Source of the DNA: CAYNHF01 sp964397045 | Lineage (GTDB): Bacteria; Actinomycetota; Acidimicrobiia; Spongiisociales; UBA5794 | Assembly (NCBI GenBank): GCA_964397045.1 | Contig: CAYNHF010000003.1 | Coordinates: 86,893-150,892, forward strand | Length of the DNA: 64,000 nucleotides | Direction of reading: 5' to 3' | Part shown: in pieces, positions 8,338-16,531 of the stretch | Layout of the letters: every line of letters begins with the position of its first letter | Position numbering within the stretch: position 1 is the stretch's first letter | Position numbers and translations under genes: made by a program | Notes under the pieces: model-generated | Told to the model about the DNA's origin: nothing | Seen by the model: only the letters and a program-made list of their open reading frames with translations | The model's database searches: none

Positions 8338-9306
8338 ATGCGCAGGAAGTCCCGACCTCCATCCGGTGTTCAGGCGCTGCCGCAGGCGCCACGGGTGACA
8401 TCACCTTCGCAGGTGCCGATCGATCGACTGCGGCTGACCGTGCTGCGCCGACTCGACGGCCTGCTCGCGGGTGATCACGCCGGGCTTTTCCCCGGCCACG
8501 GATCCGAGCACGGCGAGGCCCGACCGTACGTGCCGGGCGACGACCCACGCCACATCGATTGGGCCGTGACCGCCCGGACCAGCCAGCCCCATGTCCGGGA
8601 CACCATCGCCGATCACGAACTGGAGTTGTGGCTGATCGCCGACACTTCGTCGAGCCTCGCGTTTGGGACGGGGCAGGCCACGAAACATGAACTCGCTTGG
8701 TCCGCGGCAGGTGCATTTGCCTTGCTCGCCGCAACAGGCGGCAATCGGGTGGGCGCAGTGCGGTCGACGCCGGAGGGCACCAGTGCCCGTCCGCACATCG
8801 TTCCTGCACGGGGCGGCTCGAACCATGTCGGCGCGGTGCTCGCCGCACTGCGGAGGCCACCTGTCGAAGGCGAGGCAGGCGATCTCGCCGGTTCGATCGA
8901 ACTGGTGCGACGCTCGGCCCGACGCCGCGGAATGGCGGTCGTTGTGTCCGACTTCCTCGGCCCTGGTGACTGGGAGCGTCCGCTACGGGCGCTCGGCCAC
9001 CGCCACGAATTGGTGGCGGTTGAGGTCATCGACCCTCGTGAGGTCGAACTGCCAAACGTCGGCCTCGTTTCGGTGGTTGATCCCGAAACTGGACGTCGTC
9101 GCCTTGTCGACACCTCAGACGCCAAGGTGCGAGATCGCTATGGCGAATTGGCGGCGACCCGTCGGGCAGACGTCGCCGCGAAGCTGGTGAGCTGCGGCGC
9201 GGACCACATGACGCTGCGGACCGATCGCGACTGGGTGCTCGACTTCGTGCCTTTCGTCTCGGCCCGCCGGAGCCGGCTGCTGGCCGCAGGAAGGTCGCGG
9301 CGATGA
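8338..9306 (+). CDS. DUF58 domain protein
   Basis: 322 residues. The signature ARPYVPGDDPRHIDW (61-75) with the following WAVTARTSQPHVRD is the DUF58 core, and ADTSSSLAFGT resembles the degenerate VWA-like metal site of this family. Family members are encoded with MoxR ATPases and VWA proteins, as here, and are thought to link ATPase activity to membrane VWA partners. There is no obvious membrane segment. The stop overlaps the start of the VWA gene (ATGA at 9303-9306). Confidence 0.92.
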   Translation: MRRKSRPPSGVQALPQAPRVTSPSQVPIDRLRLTVLRRLDGLLAGDHAGLFPGHGSEHGEARPYVPGDDPRHIDWAVTARTSQPHVRDTIADHELELWLIADTSSSLAFGTGQATKHELAWSAAGAFALLAATGGNRVGAVRSTPEGTSARPHIVPARGGSNHVGAVLAALRRPPVEGEAGDLAGSIELVRRSARRRGMAVVVSDFLGPGDWERPLRALGHRHELVAVEVIDPREVELPNVGLVSVVDPETGRRRLVDTSDAKVRDRYGELAATRRADVAAKLVSCGADHMTLRTDRDWVLDFVPFVSARRSRLLAAGRSRR

Positions 9307-10280
9307 ACGACCTCGGGTTTATCGCCCCGCTGCGACTCGTGTTGCTGGTGCTGCCTATCGCACTCGCCATCTCCTACCTGGTGGTTGCGGCGCGGCGGCG
9401 GCGGTACGCGCTGCGTTTCACCACGCTCGACTTGCTGGACGAAGTTGCCCCCGACCGGCCCGGCTGGCGGCGGCATGTGACGGCGATCGGGCTGCTGGTC
9501 GCCATCGTCGTAGCAGCCATTGCGTTTGCTCGTCCCGTCGTCGCCGGCGAGACCACCGAAGCCCGCCAGCTTGTGGTGCTCGCCATCGACACCTCGATCT
9601 CGATGGAAGCGCAGGATGTTGCGCCGTCTCGGACGGACGCGGCCCGCGAAGCCGCCGGTGCCTTCCTCGACACCGTGCCTGAGGGTGTTGCCGTGGGTGT
9701 CGTGGGTTTCGACGGGCGAGCGCGGCTGCTGATCTCACCTACGACCAGGCTCGATGCGGTGCGTCGCACCATCGATCGTGCCCACGACCTCGGCGAAGGC
9801 ACGGCCATCGGTGAGGCAGTGTTCCTCGCGCTCGACGCCATCGACGACGCGGCGGTGCGGGCTGAGAACGACGAGGCGGAGGGCGGCGAGCCCGTAGGTA
9901 CCGTCGTGTTGCTCTCGGACGGGGACACCACCGCAGGCCGCTCGAACGACGAAGCCGCGTCCGAGGCTAGGGCCCGCAGGGTCCCGGTACACACGATCGC
10001 GTTCGGAACCGACGAAGGATTCATCGAGGATCCGCTCGGGGGCCGGATTCCGGTACCCGTCAACCGGCAGGCGCTCGAACAGCTGGCGCATCAGACGGAT
10101 GGCAGGTCGCTCACTGCGGTGACCGCGGATCAGCTCAACCAGATCTACGAGGACCTGGGCCGAAGTGTCCAGGTCGAGGTGGCACGTACCGAGGTCACCG
10201 ACTGGTTCATCGGTGCCGCGTTGATGATCCTCGTGCTTGCCGGCATCGCTTCCCTGGCTTGGTTCGGTCGCCTGCCCTGA
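9303..10280 (+). CDS. Membrane VWA-domain protein (BatA-like)
   Basis: 325 residues. Two N-terminal membrane helices (about 9-30 and 60-80), a VWA domain with the complete MIDAS motif DTSIS (D96, S98, S100), the Thr segment GEGTAIGEA and LLSDGDTT, and one C-terminal helix (FIGAALMILVLAGIASLAW). This is the BatA-type topology, with the VWA domain between membrane helices. It ends the protease-MoxR-DUF58-VWA run. By family analogy the MoxR complex would use this protein as its membrane receptor or substrate adaptor; a link to the protease is inference from gene order. Confidence 0.92.
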   Translation: MNDLGFIAPLRLVLLVLPIALAISYLVVAARRRRYALRFTTLDLLDEVAPDRPGWRRHVTAIGLLVAIVVAAIAFARPVVAGETTEARQLVVLAIDTSISMEAQDVAPSRTDAAREAAGAFLDTVPEGVAVGVVGFDGRARLLISPTTRLDAVRRTIDRAHDLGEGTAIGEAVFLALDAIDDAAVRAENDEAEGGEPVGTVVLLSDGDTTAGRSNDEAASEARARRVPVHTIAFGTDEGFIEDPLGGRIPVPVNRQALEQLAHQTDGRSLTAVTADQLNQIYEDLGRSVQVEVARTEVTDWFIGAALMILVLAGIASLAWFGRLP

Positions 10281-10370
10281 GACCTCGATAGGACATCACC
10301 TGCAGACAGGGCGCTTCGTCCCTAGGCAATTGGCAGGGTGGGGTGGACAATGTCGGCAGTGAGGTGATGG

Positions 10371-10709
10371 ATGCCCCAAGCGGTTTCGACCAAAAGCGCG
10401 TCACATTGGCTGGTCCCGTCGACACTTCCGGGGAGGTGGTCGGCGGGCCTACTGGCAGCGTCGCTGCTGTGCTTCGTCTTCTTCTTCGTCCTCGTCATGT
10501 CGGGGCAGCGTGGTGGTGACACCTTCTTCAGCAATCTCTGGCTGTCAGGCACGATCCTCCCGGCTGCAGGGCTGGCGATTGCGGCAGGCGCGGTCGGATT
10601 GGCGGCTGCAGTTCGAGACGGCGAGCGCTCTTTCGTGGTCGGGATCGCCATCATCTATGGATTCCTGGTACTCATGTTCACGGTGGGAGAGATCGCGTTT
10701 CCTCACTGA
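10371..10709 (+). CDS. Small membrane protein, unknown function
   Basis: 112 residues with three predicted membrane helices (AGLLAASLLCFVFFFVLVMS, ILPAAGLAIAAGAVGLAAAV, FVVGIAIIYGFLVLMFTVGEI). GAGGTGATGG directly before the ATG is a plausible ribosome-binding site. I do not recognise a family. It sits 90 bases after the VWA gene on the same strand, so it could be a distal operon member or an independent gene. Confidence 0.6.
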   Translation: MPQAVSTKSASHWLVPSTLPGRWSAGLLAASLLCFVFFFVLVMSGQRGGDTFFSNLWLSGTILPAAGLAIAAGAVGLAAAVRDGERSFVVGIAIIYGFLVLMFTVGEIAFPH

Positions 10710-10772
10710 GGCGGCCCAGCCGAGGTCCGGGCGGGGGTGTTGCGAGGTCGCCCGGTTGTCGCCTGACATTGT

Positions 10773-11357
10773 TCAGACCTCGATCCCGAACACCGCACGC
10801 GCCACGACGCCGATGAAGTAGCCCGCGAGGCCGGCGGCTGAGGCGAGGAGCAGCATTTCGAGCCCGGATCGAATCTGCGCCTGGTGGCTCAATGCGGCCT
10901 TGCCGACGCCGAGGAGGAACAGGGTCAGCGCAGTCAGACAGATGGCCAGGAAGAGGGCGGTCCCCTGACCGAAGCCGAACGCGAAGGGGAGCAGCGGGAC
11001 CGTTGCTCCCACCGCATACGCCCCCGCCATTACCACAGCGTCGCGCTGTGGCGAGTCGGAGGCAGCCGAAGTCGCGGGCTCGGGCGGAGATTCGGTCGTT
11101 CTTGCGGTGGCAGCAGCGACGTCCCGTTCGGCCTTGGAGGAGAGATAGGTCCCCATCGACATCGAGAGCACGCCGGCAATGGCGTTGATGGCGGCAGCCA
11201 CGATGATGATCTGGCTGGAAAGCGCGGCTCCGACCATGCCGGCGATGAGGGTCATGTTCTGGACGACACCGTCCTCGACCCCGAACACCACCTCGCGGAT
11301 CGACTCTGCTCCGAGCGACGATTGGTGGAGCGCAGAAGGGCGGAATAGCGAATGCAT
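10773..11357 (-). CDS. VIT1/CCC1-family membrane transporter
   Basis: 194 residues. The start SIREVVFGVEDGVVQNMTLI and the following AALSSQIIIVAAAINAIAGVLSMSMGTYLSSKAERD match the first helices of VIT/CCC1 proteins, including the conserved FGxxDG and MGxYxS elements. Three further helices follow in the C-terminal half. Characterised relatives move Fe2+ or Mn2+ across membranes; bacterial members are mostly uncharacterised. The cytoplasmic loop is shortened to an Ala/Thr/Pro-rich linker without the metal-binding helices of plant VIT1. It is convergent with the small membrane protein gene. Confidence 0.85.
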   Translation of the reverse strand: MHSLFRPSALHQSSLGAESIREVVFGVEDGVVQNMTLIAGMVGAALSSQIIIVAAAINAIAGVLSMSMGTYLSSKAERDVAAATARTTESPPEPATSAASDSPQRDAVVMAGAYAVGATVPLLPFAFGFGQGTALFLAICLTALTLFLLGVGKAALSHQAQIRSGLEMLLLASAAGLAGYFIGVVARAVFGIEV

Positions 11358-11434
11358 GACCGCAGGGTGATGCCTTTCGTTCGTACGCGATACGGGCGAA
11401 AGGTCCTGAATTAGAGGTCGAACGGACCTGCCCG

Positions 11435-11788
11435 CTAGCTGCCTTCCTCGGCGTAGGCAACGGCACAGGCCTCCTTGCCGGCGTCCTGCTCGAGGTAGTC
11501 GGCATAGAGGGAGTCGATCAGGGCGTCGGGATCTTCAGCGTTGCGAGCTCGCAGGTCTTCGCTGATCTCGATGTTGCGGTCCGTCAGAACCGGCTCGCCG
11601 TTGGAGTCCAGCCCGTCGCCCGCAGACTCGTAGTAGCTGAAGACGTAGTCCACCAGCCCCATATCGTCTGCCGCGTCGAGCACGATGTCGGGATTCTCCT
11701 CGCACCACGCGGTCTCGGCGGAGTCCCCGCCACCACACGCGGCGGCTACGAGGCCGAGGGCGATGATCGTGGCGATGAGCAGGCGCAT
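11435..11788 (-). CDS. Small lipoprotein, unknown function
   Basis: 117 residues. The N-terminus LLIATIIALGLVAAACGGG is a lipoprotein signal peptide with lipobox VAAAC. The mature part is acidic and holds two further cysteines (AWCEENPDIVLDAADDMG and KEACAVAYAEEGS) that could form one disulphide. No family is recognised. It should be anchored on the outer face of the membrane. It lies 77 bases upstream of the VIT gene on the same strand and could be co-transcribed with it. Confidence 0.7.
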   Translation of the reverse strand: MRLLIATIIALGLVAAACGGGDSAETAWCEENPDIVLDAADDMGLVDYVFSYYESAGDGLDSNGEPVLTDRNIEISEDLRARNAEDPDALIDSLYADYLEQDAGKEACAVAYAEEGS

Positions 11789-11979
11789 GCCGCAACTCTA
11801 TCCGCTTGGAGCAGCGTCCGGCGTGATGCCCTGCTCAGCAGTGCAGCCGACTTTGGGCCGATCTCAACGGACAGTCGAGTGCCTCGACCCTGTGGTTTCG
11901 GCGCACATGTGGCCTTCGGCCTCCAGCGGGGACGCCCTGAGCCGATGAAGCTCGCGATTGGACGGAGAAGAGGTCGGCG

Positions 11980-12786
11980 ATGGCGTGCGGACGACGTCTC
12001 TGGATTGTCCTGCCGTTGCTGCTCACTGTGGCCATGACCGGTGCTGGATGTGGCGACGACGGTCAGGAGCAGCGCGGCCCGAGTGGCTCCGTCGGACCGG
12101 TTGGGCCGATCGGGCCGGTTGGTGATGACCAAGGAATTCCGGGCTCCGGAACCATCGTGATCGTCACTCCCGACGTCTCTGGCTTTGATCAGGTTGTCTT
12201 CAAGAGCGAGGGTGCGGTCACCGTCACCGAGGGATCGGATGAGTCGCTCGAGATCGAGACGGACGACAATCTCGTGGAGTACCTGGAGTCCGCTGAAGTC
12301 GACGGAGTACTCGAGATCACGACCCGGGACGGGGTCGACATCGCGCCCACTCAGCCGCCTGCGTACCGGATCGTCATGCCTCACGTGGCTGGAATCGATC
12401 TTGCCGGAGCTGGGTCAATCACAATGGATGGCGTCGACACCGCGAGCTTCTCGGTCGGTCTGAGCGGAGCGGGCGAGGTGAAGGTGCGCGCCGTCCAGGT
12501 CACTGAACTCACAGTTGATTTGCAGGGCGTTGGATCGGTCACTCTGACGGGGATCGCGGACCGTGCCGACGTCGCGGTCGGGGGAGTGGTCGTCTTTGAC
12601 GGGTCGGACCTGCTGCTTCGCGACGCCACGGTCGCTGCTTCGGGGACGGGTCACGCAACCGTGTGGGTTACAGAGAATCTGGATGCTGAAGCATCGGACT
12701 CCGCCGAGATCACCTACTACGGCCAGCCGTCGGTGACCACCGCGACGTCGGAGCTGGGGACGGTGATGCCGCTCGGTGACAAGTAG
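11980..12786 (+). CDS. DUF2807 (GIN-domain) lipoprotein
   Basis: 268 residues. A signal peptide ends in a lipobox-like GAGC, followed by a short collagen-like run (GPSGSVGPVGPIGPVG) and then a right-handed beta-structure pattern: FDQVVFKSEGAVTVTEG, MPHVAGIDLAGAGSITMDG, LSGAGEVKV, LQGVGSVTLTG. The repeated GAGS/GVGS turns are characteristic of DUF2807, the putative adhesin head GIN domain. It should be surface-exposed and lipid-anchored. AGAGG lies upstream of the ATG at 11980. The molecular role of the family is not established. Confidence 0.8.
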   Translation: MACGRRLWIVLPLLLTVAMTGAGCGDDGQEQRGPSGSVGPVGPIGPVGDDQGIPGSGTIVIVTPDVSGFDQVVFKSEGAVTVTEGSDESLEIETDDNLVEYLESAEVDGVLEITTRDGVDIAPTQPPAYRIVMPHVAGIDLAGAGSITMDGVDTASFSVGLSGAGEVKVRAVQVTELTVDLQGVGSVTLTGIADRADVAVGGVVVFDGSDLLLRDATVAASGTGHATVWVTENLDAEASDSAEITYYGQPSVTTATSELGTVMPLGDK

Positions 12787-12846
12787 CCCTCTCGGCTGCA
12801 CGCGCTCGAGTTCAGGAGGTGATCGCAAGATTGTCTGTCGCCCAGA

Positions 12847-14130
12847 GTGACGTGTCTCCTCGCCGTTTCGCTCGTCCTGGTGGCGGCGTGCGGTGGTGGC
12901 TCAGGCGCCGGAACCGACACATCCGCGACCGTTCCATCCGAATCGGTGGCGATCGGCGCCGCCACCGAAGACGCGGCGGAGTTGGGCTCGATCGAGGAGC
13001 AGATCCAGGCGCTGATGTCCTCCGGTGACCTCCCCTCGCTGGCCGCGGCGACCGTGGTTGATGACGACATCGCCTGGGCCGAGGCGTTTGGTGAGCAGCA
13101 GGACGTGAGGACTGCCTACATGATCGGGTCGATCGAGAAGGTCTTCGTTGCCATGGCAGTGTTGCAGCTTGTCGAGGAGGGATTGGTCGATCTCAACATC
13201 GATGTCGGCGAGTAGCCGTTCGATGTGCGGAACCCGGCGTTTCCGGATACTCCGGTGACGCTCGAATTGTTGCTGCGCACCAGGCGGGCCTGATCGTCGA
13301 CTTCCCCGACTCCGCTTACTACGACGATGACGAGGCGGCATTGCAGTGGGCCGTTGAACAGCTCGACATGGACCTGAGTGAGTCGCCGTATCTCGACTCC
13401 CGCCCCTCGCGTGCGGAGTACGTGGAGAGCTACTTCGGGTCCGACGGAGCGAACAGTGGCGCCGACCTCTGGATCGGCCGGCCAGGGGCCAAGATGCAGT
13501 ATTCGAACCTCGGTGTGCACTACCTGGCGACGTACATCGTGGAGGTAGTCAGCGGACGGTCGTTTCCATCGTATGTCGAGGAGCATTTCCTACAGCCCTT
13601 GGGTCTGACGGACTCCAGCTTCGAGGCGAGTGCGTATGCCGCGAGCCAGCTCGCTATCCCGTATGCCCGCATCGACGGCGAGAAACCTGGCAATGCCTGC
13701 TACGGGAATGCGTGGGTCAGGGCGCCTGCGGATGACGGCTCCGGATCTTGCCGTGTTCCTCGCCACACACATGAACGGTGGAGTGGCAGCGGGGACTCGC
13801 ATCCTCAGCGAAGAGTCGATCGCGTTGATGCACTCCAAGCACGTGAACCTTTTTGGCGACGACTGGGGCCGGCTCCCGTTTCGGGGAGAAGGCCTGGGCT
13901 GGTGGCTGTGGACTGATGGCCGCAGCGGCCATGGCGGTAGCACGCCCGGCTACTCGGTCAAGATGGTGATGCAGGAAACCGATGCCGGAAGAGTCGGAGT
14001 TGTCGTCATGCTGAACCGGGGATGCAGTCTCAGCTGCGATGAGGGGTGGTCCAACTCACACGTCGTGGCGCTGCGCGAACTCCTCCTCGACCACGCGGCA
14101 GACCTCCAGGCCGCTACTGCACCTGGCTGA
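12847..14130 (+). pseudogene. Beta-lactamase-family serine hydrolase lipoprotein, disrupted by a stop and two frameshifts
   Basis: A class C beta-lactamase/D-Ala-D-Ala-peptidase-like gene in three pieces. It opens with a lipoprotein signal (VLVAACGGG). The active-site SxxK is in IGSIEKVF, then an in-frame TAG (13213-13215) interrupts. The frame continues to about 13278, where restoring one base would give LLRHQAGL, the expected family motif. The second frame carries the YxN motif MQYSNLG. Near 13710-13735 the frame shifts back, and the last part has GGSTPGYSV, the third motif. All catalytic motifs therefore survive although the reading frame is broken. Recent inactivation or assembly error both fit; ordinary decay would normally also erode the motifs. 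Confidence 0.82.
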
Positions 14131-14329
14131 CGGAATTGCCCGGTCCCCGCAGCATGCGTGTCGGCAGCCTCAGTAGCTCTCCCAGCAGGTCGAAGATCGA
14201 GGTCACCGTGATGCCCACCAGGCGGAACGGCAGGCTGACGATCCAGACGATGGGGTATAGGAGCAGGGCGAGGACGGCTACCGGCCACGCCACGATGAAG
14301 AGGATGAGCCACAAGATGATGGTCAACAT
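14114..14329 (-). CDS. Small membrane protein, unknown function
   Basis: 71 residues from the ATG at 14329 (an upstream start at 14392 would add 21 polar residues before the hydrophobic part). A long hydrophobic stretch, LTIILWLILFIVAWPVAVLALLLYPIVWIV read in sections, fits two closely spaced membrane helices, followed by an amphipathic segment FDLLGELLRLPTRML. No family is recognised. It is convergent with the broken serine hydrolase, overlapping its last 17 bases. Confidence 0.5.
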   Translation of the reverse strand: MLTIILWLILFIVAWPVAVLALLLYPIVWIVSLPFRLVGITVTSIFDLLGELLRLPTRMLRGPGNSVSQVQ

Positions 14330-14476
14330 GGGTGTCACTTTCCGCGAGCTGATTCTCCCTCGAGTATCAGCAAGACCCGCCGCGAAGACCATCAGGTATC
14401 ACCCTTGAACTTCCCTGAGAACCCCTAATCCCGCAGGCTCCTGGAAGACGGGTCGAGCCGGCAGCCTCGACGCTGA

Positions 14477-14731
14477 CTACCCGAAGAGCTCCGCTCCCAG
14501 CTGGGCCAGTCCCGCGGCGGCGCACAGCAGCCCGACGAATCGCACCAGGAAGGATGTCGACGCCAGTTCGTGGGCGAAACGATCGGATCGGACCACGTTG
14601 TGGGCTCGCGCAAAACGTCGGGTGAGATTGAGACCGTCGGAGGCAGCGACGGCTCCGATCACCACGAGGGCGATGCCGAAGATTACGGCGGCCACGGCAG
14701 CTCCTTCTCCATCACGTCCATTGTCGCGCAT
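14477..14731 (-). CDS. Small membrane protein, unknown function
   Basis: 84 residues from ATG 14731 (an in-frame ATG at 14761 is an alternative). Two membrane helices, AAVAAVIFGIALVVIGAVAA and FLVRFVGLLCAAAGLAQLGA, are joined by a basic loop (LNLTRRFARAHNVVRSDRFA). The pattern is what a real small membrane protein would show, but there is no family match and no strong ribosome-binding site. Confidence 0.45.
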   Translation of the reverse strand: MRDNGRDGEGAAVAAVIFGIALVVIGAVAASDGLNLTRRFARAHNVVRSDRFAHELASTSFLVRFVGLLCAAAGLAQLGAELFG

Positions 14732-15098
14732 CGGCTCGGACTCGCGAAGGGTCTGATGCATGCTCTGGTGGTTCGGGTCAGCTGCCGCAGCCGGGTGACC
14801 CAGGCCGGGTCGGCGACCCACGGCAGGGCCGCCGCGGGGCCGGTTGATGAACATGCCGGACCCGGCGTGGCGGGTGGTGGATTCGAGGTCGGGCGCAACG
14901 CAGCGCCCTTCTCGTTTCCGGTCGCACTCCTCGCGATCACGACGGCGTCGCCCAGGCGTCATCTGATCCGTGCACAGGCGCCGGAGGGCGTGGCAGGTTT
15001 TTGGGTATGGAGGGTTGAGCAATAGACTCCGAGTGGACTCGGTGAGCGCTTCTCTCCGATGTTCGCGAACCAACGAATCCATCAGGAGGAATCCGTCG
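14732..15098. other. Intergenic region upstream of the ABC importer
   Basis: 367 bases without a supported gene; frames here give polar low-complexity peptides. Near the importer it contains the short perfect dyad at 15029-15042 and a strong AGGAGG (15084-15089) ahead of the binding-protein start. Confidence 0.5.
15029..15042. promoter_or_regulatory. Dyad CCGAGT-N2-ACTCGG upstream of the ABC importer
   Basis: A perfect 6-bp inverted repeat with a 2-base centre, ending 56 bases before the binding-protein start codon. Its place fits an operator near the transcription start of a sugar-type ABC operon, where LacI- or ROK-type repressors often bind. No regulator gene is adjacent, so this is only positional inference. 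Confidence 0.35.
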
Positions 15099-16418
15099 AT
15101 GAAACGTCGACCCTTTGTCTTGGTCGTGCTCGTCCTTGCTTTCGCTCTCGTTGCCGCCGCGTGCGGTGATGATGACTCGGGGGATACGACGACTACGGCC
15201 GCAGCAGCAGCCACTACAACGACGACTACCGCAGCTCCGACGACGACAACAACAGCAGCTCCTACCACCACGACGGCGGGCGAGCCTATCGTCCTCACAG
15301 TCTGGGCAGACGACAAGAAGGCTCCGGTGCTCGAGGAACTTGCGCCGGCAGTGCTCGAGGCAACCGGCGTCACACTCGAAGTGACCCAGTTCAACTTCGA
15401 CGACCTGCGTGAGCAGGTGGCCCAGGCGGCTCCGGCCGGTGAGGGCCCGGACATCTTCGTGGGTGCCCACGACTGGACGGGTCAGTTCGCCGCAGACGGG
15501 ATCTCGGCTCCGATCGACCTCGGTGGCCGTGATGGAGAATTCGTCGATTCAGCGCTGGTGGCGTTCAACTATGCCGGCGACCTGTACGCCGTACCGTATT
15601 CGGTGGAGGCGATTGCGCTCTTCTACAACACCGAACTTTCGCCCGAGCCTCCGGCGACGTTCGCCGACCTCACTGCGACGTGTGATGGTCTCGGTGCGGA
15701 CATCGACAACTGCTTCGGCCTGGCCGGCGGTGCAGATGACGTCGGTGCGGCTGCCTACCACCACTACCCGTGGGTATCGGTCTTCGGCGGCTACATCTTC
15801 CAGTTCGACATGGCCAACGGCTACAACCCGCAGGAAGTCGGCCTCGACTCCGAGGAGTCGATCGCGGGCATGACCGTGCTCGAGGGACTCATCACAGCGG
15901 GCTACATGGGCAACGTCACCCAGGACGATGCTGTGACCCAGTTCACCTCCTCCAAGGCACCGTTCTTCCTGAGCGGTTCTTGGCAGCTCAACAACCTGAA
16001 CGAGTCCGGAGTGCCCTACGCCCTGACCACGATCCCGACGCTCGATGGGAGCACCCCTTCACCGTTCGTCGGTGCCAATGGGTTCTTCATCAACTCGTTC
16101 AGCGAGAACGTCGGCCTCGCGCAGACGTTCTTGCTCGACTTCGTTGCGACTCCGGAGTTCATGGCAGCCATCTACGCGGCCGACCCGCGTAACCCGGCGT
16201 ACATCGCCACCGCCCAGGATGCCCTGGCAGGCGATGAGATCGCTCTGGCGTTCGCCGCGTCCGCGGCCACCGGGGTTCCGATGCCCAACATCCCCGAGAT
16301 GGGAAGTGTCTGGGGACCGATGAGCGACCAGATCAACGGCATGCGCAACGGCAAGGTCGACGCCACAACGGCGATGACCGCCGCAGCCGAACAGGTGAGA
16401 GCAGCCGTCGGCGGCTGA
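15099..16418 (+). CDS. ABC transporter solute-binding lipoprotein (maltose/oligosaccharide type)
   Basis: 439 residues. AGGAGG at 15084-15089 fixes the ATG at 15099. The signal peptide ends in lipobox VAAAC, and a Thr/Ala-rich linker of about 35 residues holds the domain away from the membrane. The mature part is a cluster-B (MalE-type) binding protein: VLTVWADDKKAPVLEEL, GPDIFVGAHDWTGQFA, AVPYSVEAIALFYNTEL, FFLSGSWQLNNL, VGANGFFINSF. It would bind a sugar outside the cell and pass it to the two permeases encoded next. The ligand is not predictable; MalE-like features suggest a maltodextrin-type or similar oligosaccharide. Confidence 0.92.
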   Translation: MKRRPFVLVVLVLAFALVAAACGDDDSGDTTTTAAAAATTTTTTAAPTTTTTAAPTTTTAGEPIVLTVWADDKKAPVLEELAPAVLEATGVTLEVTQFNFDDLREQVAQAAPAGEGPDIFVGAHDWTGQFAADGISAPIDLGGRDGEFVDSALVAFNYAGDLYAVPYSVEAIALFYNTELSPEPPATFADLTATCDGLGADIDNCFGLAGGADDVGAAAYHHYPWVSVFGGYIFQFDMANGYNPQEVGLDSEESIAGMTVLEGLITAGYMGNVTQDDAVTQFTSSKAPFFLSGSWQLNNLNESGVPYALTTIPTLDGSTPSPFVGANGFFINSFSENVGLAQTFLLDFVATPEFMAAIYAADPRNPAYIATAQDALAGDEIALAFAASAATGVPMPNIPEMGSVWGPMSDQINGMRNGKVDATTAMTAAAEQVRAAVGG

Positions 16419-16453
16419 CGCACTCTCGTAGCTACTGCGGGCGAGGCCCGCAT

Positions 16454-16487
16454 GAGCGGGGAGGGACCATCTGGTCCCTCCCCGCTC
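16454..16487 (+). terminator. Strong intercistronic hairpin between binding protein and permease
   Basis: GAGCGGGGAGGGACCA (16454-16469) and its exact reverse complement (16472-16487) are separated by two bases, giving a 16-bp GC-rich stem. No T-run follows, so it is more likely an RNA-stabilising or attenuating hairpin than a full terminator. In maltose-type operons such structures let the binding protein be made in excess over the permeases. Confidence 0.65.
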
Positions 16488-16531
16488 GCGTCTGGATTGC
16501 CCGGGAAGGCGCGGGGTAAGCTCCGGGTGCG

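Noticed and set aside
15180..15290. Repetitive ACGACNACN DNA in the binding-protein gene, first considered as a microsatellite or CRISPR-like repeat.
   Set aside because: It is simply the codon pattern of a Thr/Ala-rich linker after the lipobox; no regular spacer-repeat structure.
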